DNA of 64,000 nucleotides from Sphingomonas psychrotolerans (lineage in GTDB: Bacteria > Pseudomonadota > Alphaproteobacteria > Sphingomonadales > Sphingomonadaceae), in NCBI RefSeq assembly GCF_002796605.1, contig NZ_CP024923.1:558001-622000 (forward strand), given 5' to 3'. Made by a program: the position numbers and the translations under genes. This document shows, piece by piece, positions 54,518-63,089 of this stretch. Position 1 is the stretch's first letter. Each line of letters starts with the position of its first letter. The notes beneath the pieces were generated by a model that saw nothing but the letters and a program-made list of their open reading frames with translations, was not told where the DNA came from and did no database searches.

Positions 54518-56175
54518 TGGCCCCGCGCGAGACCGATGTGATCGTGGTGGGCGCCGGGCTTGCGGGGCTGGTCGCGGCGAGCGAGGCGGTGGCGCGCGGC
54601 GCCTCGGTGGTCGTGGTCGAGCAGGAGCCCGAGCAGAGCCTTGGCGGACAGGCTTTCTGGTCGCTCGGCGGGCTGTTCCTCGTCGATTCGCCCGAGCAGC
54701 GCCGGCTGGGCATCCGCGACAGCCATGACCTCGCGTGGCAGGACTGGCTGGGTACCGCGGGGTTCGATCGGCCCGAGGACAAATGGCCGCTGCGCTGGGC
54801 CGAGGCCTATGTGCGCTTCGCGGCGGTCGAGAAGCGCGCCTGGCTGCGCGGGCTCGGGATATCCTTCGTGCCGGTGGTCGGCTGGGCCGAACGCGGCGAC
54901 GGGCGCGCCGAGGGGCATGGCAATTCGGTGCCGCGCTTCCACATCGCCTGGGGGGCGGGGCCGGGCGTCGTCAAACCCTTTGCCGAGCTGGCGCGTGCGG
55001 CGGAGCGCGATGGCAAGCTGCGTTTCCTGTGGCGGCACCGGGTCGATGCGCTGGAGACGGAAGGCGGCCGGGTCACCGGCATTTCGGGCACCCGGCTTGC
55101 TGCCGATGATGTCCAGCGTGGCGCTGCGAGTTCGCGCGACGCGGTCGGCGATTTCCGGCTGAGCGCGCGTTCGGTGATCGTCGCCTCGGGCGGGATCGGC
55201 GGCGACCTCGACTTGGTCCGGCGCAATTGGCCCGCGCGGATGGGCACGCCGCCGGCCTTCATGGTGCGCGGTGTGCCGGCGCATGTCGACGGGCGGATGA
55301 TCGGCATCGCGCAGGCGGCGGGGGCGCAACTGATCCATCCGGATCGGATGTGGCATTATGTCGAGGGGCTGCGGAACTGGCGGCCGATCTGGAAGGATCA
55401 CGGCATCCGCATCCTGCCCGGCCCCTCGTCGATGTGGTTCGACTCGCGCGGCGATCGGCTGCCGCCGCCGTTCCTGCCGGGCTATGACACGCTGGGAACG
55501 CTGCGCTACCTGCTCGAAGGCGGCAATCCATACAGCTGGTTCGTGCTCAACCAGTCGATCATCCGCAAGGAATTCGCGCTGTCGGGTTCCGAGCAGAACC
55601 CCGATCTGACCAGCCGCAGCCTGCGCCGGACATTGCGCCGCGTGACCAGCCGGAGCCGCGCGCCGGAGCCCGTCGAGGCGTTCAAGACGCATGGCGAGGA
55701 CTTTGTCGTCGCGAACGATATCGCCACGTTGGTCGCCGGCATGAACCGGGTCGGGGAGGGGACGTCGCTCGATCCGCGGAAGATCGAGGATTCGATCGTG
55801 ATGCGCGATCGCGAACTCGGCAATCGCTTTTCGAAGGACTTCCAGCTGATGGGGATCCGCAACGCCCGATTTGGCCTTGCCGAGCGGCTGATGCGCACCG
55901 CGCCGCCGCGGCCGATCCTCGATCCCGCCAACGGGCCGCTGATCGCGGTGCGGCTCAACATTCTGACGCGGAAAACGCTGGGCGGGCTCGAGACAGATCT
56001 CGATGCGCGCGTGCTCGGTGCCGATGGCGAACCGATTGCGGGGCTGTTCGCCGTGGGCGAGGCGGCGGGGTTCGGCGGCGGCGGGATGCACGGCTATCGC
56101 TCGCTCGAGGGGACCTTCCTCGGTGGCTGCCTGTTCAGCGGGCGCGCCGCGGGGAGGGCGATGGTCCAGAGCTGA
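54517..56175 (+). CDS. FAD-binding dehydrogenase (fumarate-reductase/ketosteroid-dehydrogenase family)
   Basis: 552 residues. Rossmann FAD motif DVIVVGAGLAGLVAASEAVARGASVVVVEQE, then GGQAFWSLGGLFLVDSPEQRR, GGIGGDLDLVRRNWP, an IDP-like HPDRMWHYVEGLRNWRPIWKDHGIRILPGPSSMW and a C-terminal FAVGEAAGFGGGGMHGYRSLEGTFLGG. This is a well-marked but uncharacterised FAD-binding dehydrogenase family. ATG is nested in the fadD stop (TGATG). As the last gene of the beta-oxidation operon it may desaturate or reduce an unusual acyl or steroid-like substrate. Confidence 0.93.
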   Translation: MAPRETDVIVVGAGLAGLVAASEAVARGASVVVVEQEPEQSLGGQAFWSLGGLFLVDSPEQRRLGIRDSHDLAWQDWLGTAGFDRPEDKWPLRWAEAYVRFAAVEKRAWLRGLGISFVPVVGWAERGDGRAEGHGNSVPRFHIAWGAGPGVVKPFAELARAAERDGKLRFLWRHRVDALETEGGRVTGISGTRLAADDVQRGAASSRDAVGDFRLSARSVIVASGGIGGDLDLVRRNWPARMGTPPAFMVRGVPAHVDGRMIGIAQAAGAQLIHPDRMWHYVEGLRNWRPIWKDHGIRILPGPSSMWFDSRGDRLPPPFLPGYDTLGTLRYLLEGGNPYSWFVLNQSIIRKEFALSGSEQNPDLTSRSLRRTLRRVTSRSRAPEPVEAFKTHGEDFVVANDIATLVAGMNRVGEGTSLDPRKIEDSIVMRDRELGNRFSKDFQLMGIRNARFGLAERLMRTAPPRPILDPANGPLIAVRLNILTRKTLGGLETDLDARVLGADGEPIAGLFAVGEAAGFGGGGMHGYRSLEGTFLGGCLFSGRAAGRAMVQS

Positions 56176-56202
56176 ATAGTCTCGACTTGATCTGATCGAC
56201 GT

Positions 56203-56229
56203 GATGCAGATACATCATGTATATGCATC
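56203..56229. promoter_or_regulatory. Palindromic operator overlapping the marR start codon
   Basis: GATGCAGATACAT-C-ATGTATATGCATC is a 13+1+13 inverted repeat with 12 of 13 pairs matched. It includes the MarR start codon (56217). It is the likely autoregulatory site, and binding would also block the MFS gene. Confidence 0.65.
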
Positions 56230-56660
56230 ATGATTCGGTCAAGAGTCCCTGCGTCTGCACGGCATTGCGCAAGGCCGCGCGCGCCGTATCGCGCGTTTAT
56301 GACGAGGCGCTTGCGGATTGCGGGATGAGCACAGCGCAGTTCGCCATCCTGCGGCATGTCGGGCGCGGCGAGCCGCTCGCGCTCAGCCGGCTCGCCGAGC
56401 AACTCGCGATGGACCGGACCTCGCTGTATCGCGCGCTGGCGCCGCTTGAAGCAAAGGGTTGGGTTGGCATTGCTCCTGGACCCGGCAAATCACGGCTGGC
56501 TTCGCTGACGGCAGCGGGGCGTGCAGCGATGGAGGGTGCCGAAGATAGCTGGCAGCGCGTCCAGACGCAGATCACCGGCACGATGGGCGAAGCGCAACGG
56601 GCGGCACTAGAGTCCGCGCTTCGCACGATCACGAGCCTCGCCCGGCAGGAGAGTCATTGA
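56217..56660 (+). CDS. MarR family transcriptional regulator
   Basis: 147 residues. Winged helix with LAEQLAMDRTSLYRALAPLEAKGWVGIAPGPGKSRLASLTAAG, the MarR recognition helix and wing. N-terminal CVCTALRKAARAVSRVYDEAL. ATG 56217 lies inside a long palindrome. The next gene, an MFS transporter, starts 1 bp after the stop, so this regulator likely controls it in response to the transporter's substrate or a toxic compound. Confidence 0.92.
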   Translation: MYMHHDSVKSPCVCTALRKAARAVSRVYDEALADCGMSTAQFAILRHVGRGEPLALSRLAEQLAMDRTSLYRALAPLEAKGWVGIAPGPGKSRLASLTAAGRAAMEGAEDSWQRVQTQITGTMGEAQRAALESALRTITSLARQESH

Positions 56661-56661
56661 C

Positions 56662-57936
56662 ATGACTGCGATCCTTGCCCGGATGCCACTGCGCGCGCGG
56701 GGCTATGCCAGCATCGTCGCCGCGGTCACCTTCATCGCCCTGCTCGTCTCGGCTGGGTTGCGCTCGGCACCGGGCGTGATGATGCTGCCGCTCGAGATGC
56801 ATTTCGGCTGGGACCGGGCGACGATTTCGGCCGCAGCGGCGATCGGCATCCTGCTCTACGGCTTGGTCGGACCCTTTGCAGCCGCTTTGATGCTGTCGAT
56901 CGGGATCAAGCGGACGATGCTCGCCGGGCTCGTCCTGATGTCGGTGTCGACCTTCGCCAGCCTGTGGATGTCCGAGCCGTGGCAATATGTGTTGAGCTGG
57001 GGTGTGTTCTCGGGCGTCGGCAGCGGCGCCGTCGCGTCGGTTCTCGGCGCGGCCGTGGTCAATCGCTGGTTCGCGACGCGGCAGGGGCTGGTGATGGGCA
57101 TGTTGACTGCGAGCACCGCGACCGGTGCGCTCGTCTTCCTGCCGTTGCTGGCATGGCTGGCCGAAGGCGGCGCGTGGCGCCCCGTGGCGCTTGCCGTGGC
57201 GATCGCGAGCGCTTGCGTGATCCCGCTCGTTTTGTGGTTCGTGCCCGAGCGGCCGCAGGATCTTGGCGTGCGCCGGTTCGGCGAAACCGGAGAAGTCGCG
57301 CCGCCGCCGCTCAAACAGGCCGCGACGCCGGCGCTGGCGTTCACTGCATTGTTCCGCGCCAGCCGCTCGCCGATGTTCTGGCTGCTCTTCGGCACTTTCT
57401 TCGTCTGCGGGCTGACCACCAACGGGCTGATCGGCACCCATCTGATCGCCTTTTGCGGCGATCATGGCATCGCCCCGGTACAGGCGGCGGGCCTGCTCTC
57501 GCTCATGGGGCTGTTCGATCTGATCGGCACCACTGCTTCCGGCTGGCTGACCGACCGCTACGATCCCCGCAAGCTGCTGTTCGTCTATTACGGGCTGCGC
57601 GGACTCTCGCTGCTGGCGCTGCCTTTCCTCGACTTCAGCGCGTCCAGCCTGCTCGTGTTCGCGATGTTTTACGGGCTGGACTGGATCGCGACCGTACCGC
57701 CCACGGTCAAGCTCGCCAATGTGAACTTCGGCGAGCGCGATGCGCCGATCGTGTTCGGCTGGATCATGGTGGGGCATCAGCTCGGCGCAGCCACTGCGGC
57801 GTTCGGCGCGGGTGCGATCAGAGCCTGGGCGGGGACCTACACGCCGGCCTTTCTGATCGCGGGAGCGTTTGGATTGGTTGCGGCAGTCGCGATCCTCGCC
57901 GCACGCATCCGCACGCCGCAATCGGCGCTGGTCTAG
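56662..57936 (+). CDS. MFS transporter
   Basis: 424 residues with 12 predicted helices, MFS motifs such as SGWLTDRYDPRKLLFVYYG between helices 8 and 9 and WFATRQGLVMGMLTASTATGA in the N-half. This is the monocarboxylate/oxalate-formate-like MFS shape. It sits 1 bp after marR and probably is its regulated target. Direction (uptake or export) cannot be told from sequence. Confidence 0.9.
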   Translation: MTAILARMPLRARGYASIVAAVTFIALLVSAGLRSAPGVMMLPLEMHFGWDRATISAAAAIGILLYGLVGPFAAALMLSIGIKRTMLAGLVLMSVSTFASLWMSEPWQYVLSWGVFSGVGSGAVASVLGAAVVNRWFATRQGLVMGMLTASTATGALVFLPLLAWLAEGGAWRPVALAVAIASACVIPLVLWFVPERPQDLGVRRFGETGEVAPPPLKQAATPALAFTALFRASRSPMFWLLFGTFFVCGLTTNGLIGTHLIAFCGDHGIAPVQAAGLLSLMGLFDLIGTTASGWLTDRYDPRKLLFVYYGLRGLSLLALPFLDFSASSLLVFAMFYGLDWIATVPPTVKLANVNFGERDAPIVFGWIMVGHQLGAATAAFGAGAIRAWAGTYTPAFLIAGAFGLVAAVAILAARIRTPQSALV

Positions 57937-58131
57937 GCTCACAACGCGTCGCCACCCTCGGGCAGGCCTGAATGCGTGGACTATGGTCCGCGCATTTTGT
58001 CGCATTTCGTCACCATCCACCGAAAATCGCATTGATCAGACTTTTCATTTAATCATATGATGGAACGTCATTGCGAAAAATGAGATTCGGAAGGCCGATT
58101 GCGGTCCCGAATGATAAAGAGGGAGACGAGG

Positions 58132-61056
58132 ATGGCTGGGTTCAGGATTGCGCGTGCGGCGTTGGTGTGCGGCGCTTCTCCATTGGCGGTGTTGCTCGCG
58201 GCCGGCACCGCGTTGGCGCAAACCGCACAGCCAGAGCCACCCGCCGAGGCACCCGCGACGGAAGAACCAGCGCAGGAGAACGAGATCGTTGTCACCGGCT
58301 TTCGCGCGAGCCTGGGCAGCGCGCTCAACGCCAAGCGCGCGGAAACTTCGGCGATCGACGTGATCAAGGCCGAAGACATCGCCGACTTCCCCGACAACAA
58401 TCTGGCCGAATCGCTCCAGCGCGTTCCCGGCGTCTCGATCAACCGCGTCGGCGGGGAAGGGCGCGCGATCACCGTCCGCGGCCTTTCGGGAAGCTTCACG
58501 CGCGTCCGCATCAACGGAATGGAGGCGCAGGCGATTTCCGGCGCGACGACGTCCGATCGCGGCACCAACACCGGGCGCGGGTTCGACTTCAACGTCTTCG
58601 CGTCCGAGCTGTTCAACAATCTGGTCGTCCGCAAGACGGCCGACGCCGAGACGATCGAGGGCTCGCTGGGTGCGACGGTGGATCTGAACGTCGCCCGGCC
58701 GTTCGATTACAAGGACTTCACCTTGGCGCTCGGCGCACAGGCGGGATACAACACGCTCGCCAAAAACATCGATCCAAAATTCAGCGGTCTGATCTCCAAC
58801 ACCTGGGAGACCGGCATCGGCCGGATCGGTATACTCGCCTCCGCCGCCTATAGCCGTCGCGATTATTACGAGGACCAGTTCGGCTCGGGCGGCTGGAATC
58901 CTGCCACGGTGGATGGCGGATTCTGCTCGCCCGTGGGCACGGCGCCGGTTTCACCCGCACTCAACCCGGGGCAGGGCACGACGGCCACCGATTGCGCAAC
59001 CGGCGTGCCGCGTCCCGGCCCGACCGACACCAATTACGCGCTGGTGAACCGCTCCACGGTCTTTCTGCCGCGGCTGCCGCGTTATGGCCGATTCCATCAC
59101 GATCAGAAGCGTCTCGGCGTCACCGGATCGGTGCAGTGGGAACCCGCACCCGGCATCGAGATCGGCGGCGACCTGCTTTATTCCGATTATAAAGTGTTCC
59201 GCGAGGAGAATTGGCTCGAGGGCTTTTCGTTCGCCCGGGCGATCGCTTCACCGAATTTCGGCAAGCCGCAGACGGCGATCCGCGAAGCCATTCTCCGCGA
59301 AGCGGGTACCAGCCACACCCAGGGCGCCAATTTCGGCCAGACGGTCTACGACATCGACTATGGCGTGTTCGACGGCGTCGATGTGCGGTCGGACACCCAA
59401 TATGATCGCTTCCGCAGCCGCTTCACCCAATATTCGCTCTACGGCAAGTTCGACGTCACCGATCGGCTCAAGCTGAACTTTCTCGCCGGCAAGGCGAGCA
59501 CCAATTACGACCAGACCCAGCAGACCACCTTCCTGTTCGGCCGCAACAACACGCGGCAAACCATCGATTTCCGCGAAGACCGTAACCAGCCGACGATCGG
59601 CTTCGGTTTCGATGTCACTGACCCCAACCAGTACACGCTGGCACCCGGCAGCGCCGAGATCCGCGCAGCGCCTTCCTTCATCGACAACGTCAACAAGATG
59701 ATCGAGGGCAACTTCGCGTGGAAGGCGACCGAGGGGTTCGCGCTGAAGGGCGGAGTGCATGTCGACCGGTTCGATTTCAGCATCCTGCCGTATCAGCGCG
59801 CCAACAATTTCCTTGTACCGACTGTGAGCCCGTCCGACCTCGCCGGCATGACGCATCTGGTTGAGGGCTTCGGCGAGGGCATGCGCGAAGGCGTGTTCCC
59901 AAGCTCATGGGTCGCGATCAACTATCAGGATTTTGCCAAGCGTTACGGGCTGGACAATTACACCGGCGACTTCGCGCTCATCCAGAATCTCGGCGGCACG
60001 CGCAGGGTGCGCGAGGACGTCGTCTCGGCCTTCGGTCAGGTGGATTTCGACCTGTCGGCCGCCGGTGCTCCGATCCGTGGCAATGTCGGCATGCGCTATG
60101 CCCGCACTTCGCTCGATTCGACCGGTTATGCCGCGTCGATCTCGCAGTTCGTGACCGTACACCACGCCTATGAAGACTGGTTGCCGTCGCTCAATCTGGT
60201 GGCCGATCTCACGCCCAGGCTGCTGATCCGCGGCGCGGTCGCCAAGGTCATGACGCGACCCGAGCTCGGTTTCCTCAGCCCCGGCGCGAACGTCGTGATC
60301 AGCGGCACGCCCAGCGTCAACAGCGGCAATCCGTTACTCGAGCCGATCCGCGCTACCACCTACGATGCGGCGATCGAATGGTATTTCGCGCCCAATTCGC
60401 TGCTCTCTGCGGCGTATTTCCGCAAAGACATCCAGTCCTATATCCAGAACCAGGCGCTGCAGATGACCTTCAACCAGACCGGGCTGCCGGCGAGCCTGCT
60501 CGGCACCAACAGCGGCCTTGATCCCAATGTCTCGGTGTTCACGGTCAACCAGGCGCGGAATACGCCGGGCGGCCCGCTCGAAGGCTTCGAGATCAACTAT
60601 CAGCACGCCTTCACTTTCCTGCCCGGCTTCCTCAGGAATTTCGGCGTGCTGGCGAACTACACCCACGTGAAATCGACGATCACCTATTTCCTCGCGGCGA
60701 GCTCGAGCAACACCACCGAGCGCGATCTGCTGGGGCTTTCGCGCGACGCGTTCAATGGCACGCTCTATTATGAGGACAGCAAGCTGAGTGCGCGTATCTC
60801 GGGCTCGTATCGTGGGCCGTACATCATCGCGCTGCCGGCCAACAATCCACTCCAGGACCTGGAAGGCGTCGACAAGTCGCTCATCTTCGATCTGTCGGTG
60901 TCGTATCAGCTCACCGACAAGATCAAGCTGAGCTTCGAGGGGCTGAACCTGTTCGACCGGCGCTATCGCCAATATATCGACTCGGATCGCGACAGCACGT
61001 TCGTCTACAGTCACACCGGCGCGCAATTCTATCTCGGCGCGCAGTTCCGGTTCTGA
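58132..61056 (+). CDS. TonB-dependent receptor, Caulobacter/Xanthomonas type
   Basis: 974 residues. Signal peptide (ARAALVCGASPLAVLLAAGTALAQ), Pro-rich linker, TonB box NEIVVTGFRASLGSALNAKR, and the type-defining plug motif ADFPDNNLAESLQRVPGVSI. Long beta-barrel ending GAQFYLGAQFRF. This subgroup mainly imports glycans and oligosaccharides. ATG 58132, with GGGAGACGAGG just upstream. The frame extends to 58111 but the shorter form fits the signal peptide. A GH43-like gene follows 20 bp downstream, so the substrate is probably a plant polysaccharide fragment. Confidence 0.94.
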   Translation: MAGFRIARAALVCGASPLAVLLAAGTALAQTAQPEPPAEAPATEEPAQENEIVVTGFRASLGSALNAKRAETSAIDVIKAEDIADFPDNNLAESLQRVPGVSINRVGGEGRAITVRGLSGSFTRVRINGMEAQAISGATTSDRGTNTGRGFDFNVFASELFNNLVVRKTADAETIEGSLGATVDLNVARPFDYKDFTLALGAQAGYNTLAKNIDPKFSGLISNTWETGIGRIGILASAAYSRRDYYEDQFGSGGWNPATVDGGFCSPVGTAPVSPALNPGQGTTATDCATGVPRPGPTDTNYALVNRSTVFLPRLPRYGRFHHDQKRLGVTGSVQWEPAPGIEIGGDLLYSDYKVFREENWLEGFSFARAIASPNFGKPQTAIREAILREAGTSHTQGANFGQTVYDIDYGVFDGVDVRSDTQYDRFRSRFTQYSLYGKFDVTDRLKLNFLAGKASTNYDQTQQTTFLFGRNNTRQTIDFREDRNQPTIGFGFDVTDPNQYTLAPGSAEIRAAPSFIDNVNKMIEGNFAWKATEGFALKGGVHVDRFDFSILPYQRANNFLVPTVSPSDLAGMTHLVEGFGEGMREGVFPSSWVAINYQDFAKRYGLDNYTGDFALIQNLGGTRRVREDVVSAFGQVDFDLSAAGAPIRGNVGMRYARTSLDSTGYAASISQFVTVHHAYEDWLPSLNLVADLTPRLLIRGAVAKVMTRPELGFLSPGANVVISGTPSVNSGNPLLEPIRATTYDAAIEWYFAPNSLLSAAYFRKDIQSYIQNQALQMTFNQTGLPASLLGTNSGLDPNVSVFTVNQARNTPGGPLEGFEINYQHAFTFLPGFLRNFGVLANYTHVKSTITYFLAASSSNTTERDLLGLSRDAFNGTLYYEDSKLSARISGSYRGPYIIALPANNPLQDLEGVDKSLIFDLSVSYQLTDKIKLSFEGLNLFDRRYRQYIDSDRDSTFVYSHTGAQFYLGAQFRF

Positions 61057-61076
61057 GTTCCGTCGAGGGAGGCGTC

Positions 61077-62195
61077 ATGATGAAGTGTCTGCTCGCTGCG
61101 AGCGCCTCTGCGCTCGTCCTGCTGCTGTCCGGGGCGCCCGCGACCGCGCAGAGTGCGCCCGCCGCGAAGCAACTCGAGATCGTCCAGCGCATCGTGGCGC
61201 AGCCCGGCCGGCCGCCGGCGGAAAAGGAGCGCTCGGCCTATCTGCTAGCTTATTTCAAGGACGAGACCCACTCGCTTCACTTCGCCGTCTCGGCGGATGG
61301 CTACAGCTTCACCGACGTCAATAGCGGCGAGCCGGTACTGCGCGGCCGCGATATCGCCGAGCAAAAAGGCGTGCGTGATCCGCACATCGCACGCGGACCC
61401 GACGGCGCCTTCTATCTCGCGATGACCGATCTCCACATCTTTGCGAAGCGCGAAGGGCTGCGCAGCACCGAATGGCAGCGCGACGGCGATATCCACGGCT
61501 GGGGGAACAACCGCGCGCTCATCTTCATGAAGTCGTGGGACCTGGTGCATTGGACGCACAGCAGCGTCAGGGTCGATCGACTGTTTCCGTCGACAGCGCA
61601 GATCGGCTCGGCCTGGGCGCCGCAGACCATCTACGACCCCGAAAAGCGCAAGATGATGGTCTCCTATTCGACCCGCAACGGCAAGGAGACCGACCATATG
61701 GTCTATTCCTATGCCGATGCCGGGTTCACTACGCTCACTGCTCCGCCGCGGGACCTGTTCCGCTACCCGATTCCGGGCAAGGCCACGATCGACGGCGACA
61801 TCACCAAAGTCGGCGACAAATATCACCTCTTCTACGTGGCGCACGACAAGCCGGGGAATCTGCGCCAGGCGATCTCGCGCAAGATAAATCGCGGCTATGC
61901 GTTCAATCCCGCGAAGATCGACCCGGAGACCGTCGCGACCGAAGCGCCGACCCTGTGGCGGCGGCACGGCACCGACACCTGGGTGCTGATGTACGACGTT
62001 TACGGCGCGAAGCCGGTCAACAATATGGGCTTTTCCGAGACGCGCGATTTCGTGCACTTCACCAATCTCGGCCGCTTCAACGAGCCCGGGTCGCCGATGA
62101 AGGCGACGAACTTCTCGCAAGCCAAACACGGTGCCGTGGTATCGATCACGCCCGCGGAAATGCGGCGCCTTCAGGCCTGGTTCGAGAAGCGATAG
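61077..62195 (+). CDS. Glycoside hydrolase family 43-like protein (exported)
   Basis: 372 residues. Signal peptide (KCLLAASASALVLLLSGAPATAQ) and a five-bladed beta-propeller layout with likely acids in KGVRDPHIARGPDGAFYLAMTDLH, SAWAPQTIYDP and ATIDGDITKVGDKYHLFYVAHDKPG. The pattern fits GH43/GH117-like arabinan or galactan enzymes. Exact family and specificity are uncertain. ATG 61077 has a GAGGGAGG site. It directly follows a TonB receptor and is probably co-transcribed, as in a carbohydrate utilisation locus. Confidence 0.83.
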   Translation: MMKCLLAASASALVLLLSGAPATAQSAPAAKQLEIVQRIVAQPGRPPAEKERSAYLLAYFKDETHSLHFAVSADGYSFTDVNSGEPVLRGRDIAEQKGVRDPHIARGPDGAFYLAMTDLHIFAKREGLRSTEWQRDGDIHGWGNNRALIFMKSWDLVHWTHSSVRVDRLFPSTAQIGSAWAPQTIYDPEKRKMMVSYSTRNGKETDHMVYSYADAGFTTLTAPPRDLFRYPIPGKATIDGDITKVGDKYHLFYVAHDKPGNLRQAISRKINRGYAFNPAKIDPETVATEAPTLWRRHGTDTWVLMYDVYGAKPVNNMGFSETRDFVHFTNLGRFNEPGSPMKATNFSQAKHGAVVSITPAEMRRLQAWFEKR

Positions 62196-62259
62196 ATAGC
62201 TTGCGGACCCTGCCGCTATCGGATGGTACGGGGGCGATCCAAGGTTTCCCGGAGCGCAC

Positions 62260-63045
62260 ATGTCCCTGAGCTTCTTCCTCGCCATGATGTTGATCCAGCG
62301 GGCCACGCCAGGCGTGACCGCGACAGAGAATCTTGCGGGCGACCGGATCGTGCCGCTCGTTTCGCATAGTGGCTCTTCCGGCCAATATTGCACCGCGGAT
62401 GCACGATGGTGCCTCTCTCTGATCGAGGCGCAGAAGGAGGACGGGCAGGTCCTGCCGGCGGTTCGCCCCGGCAATGCCGCCGCGCCCACGCCGACACCGC
62501 CTGCGGAGGAAGCCTATTCGAATGAGACGCATTCGCTTTGGCCGGGCCTGATCCTTCTGAAGAATGGGGGCTTTCTGGCGGGCGTCGAAACGCGGACCAG
62601 CACTGCCTATTCCGGAGGGGGAGGCAGTGCCACCGAGTTGCGGCTGTTCCGCGTCTCCGCCGATGGGCAAGCGGCCGCGAAGCCGGTGTTGATTGTGCCC
62701 ATCGGCGCGTCGCTGTTGATCCGCGCGTGTTTCGGCGAAAACGACATGAAGAAACGCCGCGGCGCCTGCCATGACGAATACAGCTTCTCGGCCAGCCTCG
62801 GGCTTGCGCGTGAGGCCGCGGCTGGCCTGCCGATTTTCTCCTACGTCACCACGGCGCACGCCTTTCCGCGCGGCGTTTCGCGGCTCGAGGATTCGACCGC
62901 GAAATCCCGGCTGAGGAAATCCGATCTCGTGCAGGAACGCGATCCCGAGTGCAGCTTCTCCCGGAAGTTTCGCTTCGATGTCGCCGCGGGCGCCTATCAA
63001 CCAGAATCGCAACTGCCGGATTGTTCGGCGTATACCGTGCCGTGA
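62260..63045 (+). CDS. Exported protein of unknown function
   Basis: 261 residues. A possible signal peptide (MSLSFFLAMMLIQRATPGVTAT) is followed by a domain with paired cysteines (GQYCTADARWCLSLIE, IRACFGEND, RRGACHDEY, PECSFSRKF, PDCSAYTVP) and repeated strand-like segments. The regular disulfide-like spacing suggests a periplasmic or surface protein. I recognise no family. It lies between the GH43-like gene and a convergent TonB receptor and ends at a strong hairpin. Confidence 0.72.
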   Translation: MSLSFFLAMMLIQRATPGVTATENLAGDRIVPLVSHSGSSGQYCTADARWCLSLIEAQKEDGQVLPAVRPGNAAAPTPTPPAEEAYSNETHSLWPGLILLKNGGFLAGVETRTSTAYSGGGGSATELRLFRVSADGQAAAKPVLIVPIGASLLIRACFGENDMKKRRGACHDEYSFSASLGLAREAAAGLPIFSYVTTAHAFPRGVSRLEDSTAKSRLRKSDLVQERDPECSFSRKFRFDVAAGAYQPESQLPDCSAYTVP

Positions 63046-63048
63046 GGT

Positions 63049-63085
63049 CGTTGCATCCGGGCCCGCAGAGAGCCCGGATGCGACG
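63049..63085. terminator. Bidirectional terminator hairpin
   Basis: CGTTGCATCCGGGC and GCCCGGATGCGACG pair over 14 bp with one G-U wobble and a 9-nt loop. It lies between the convergent ends of the unknown exported gene (stop 63045) and the partial TonB receptor (stop 63090). Confidence 0.75.
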
Positions 63086-63089
63086 CGCA

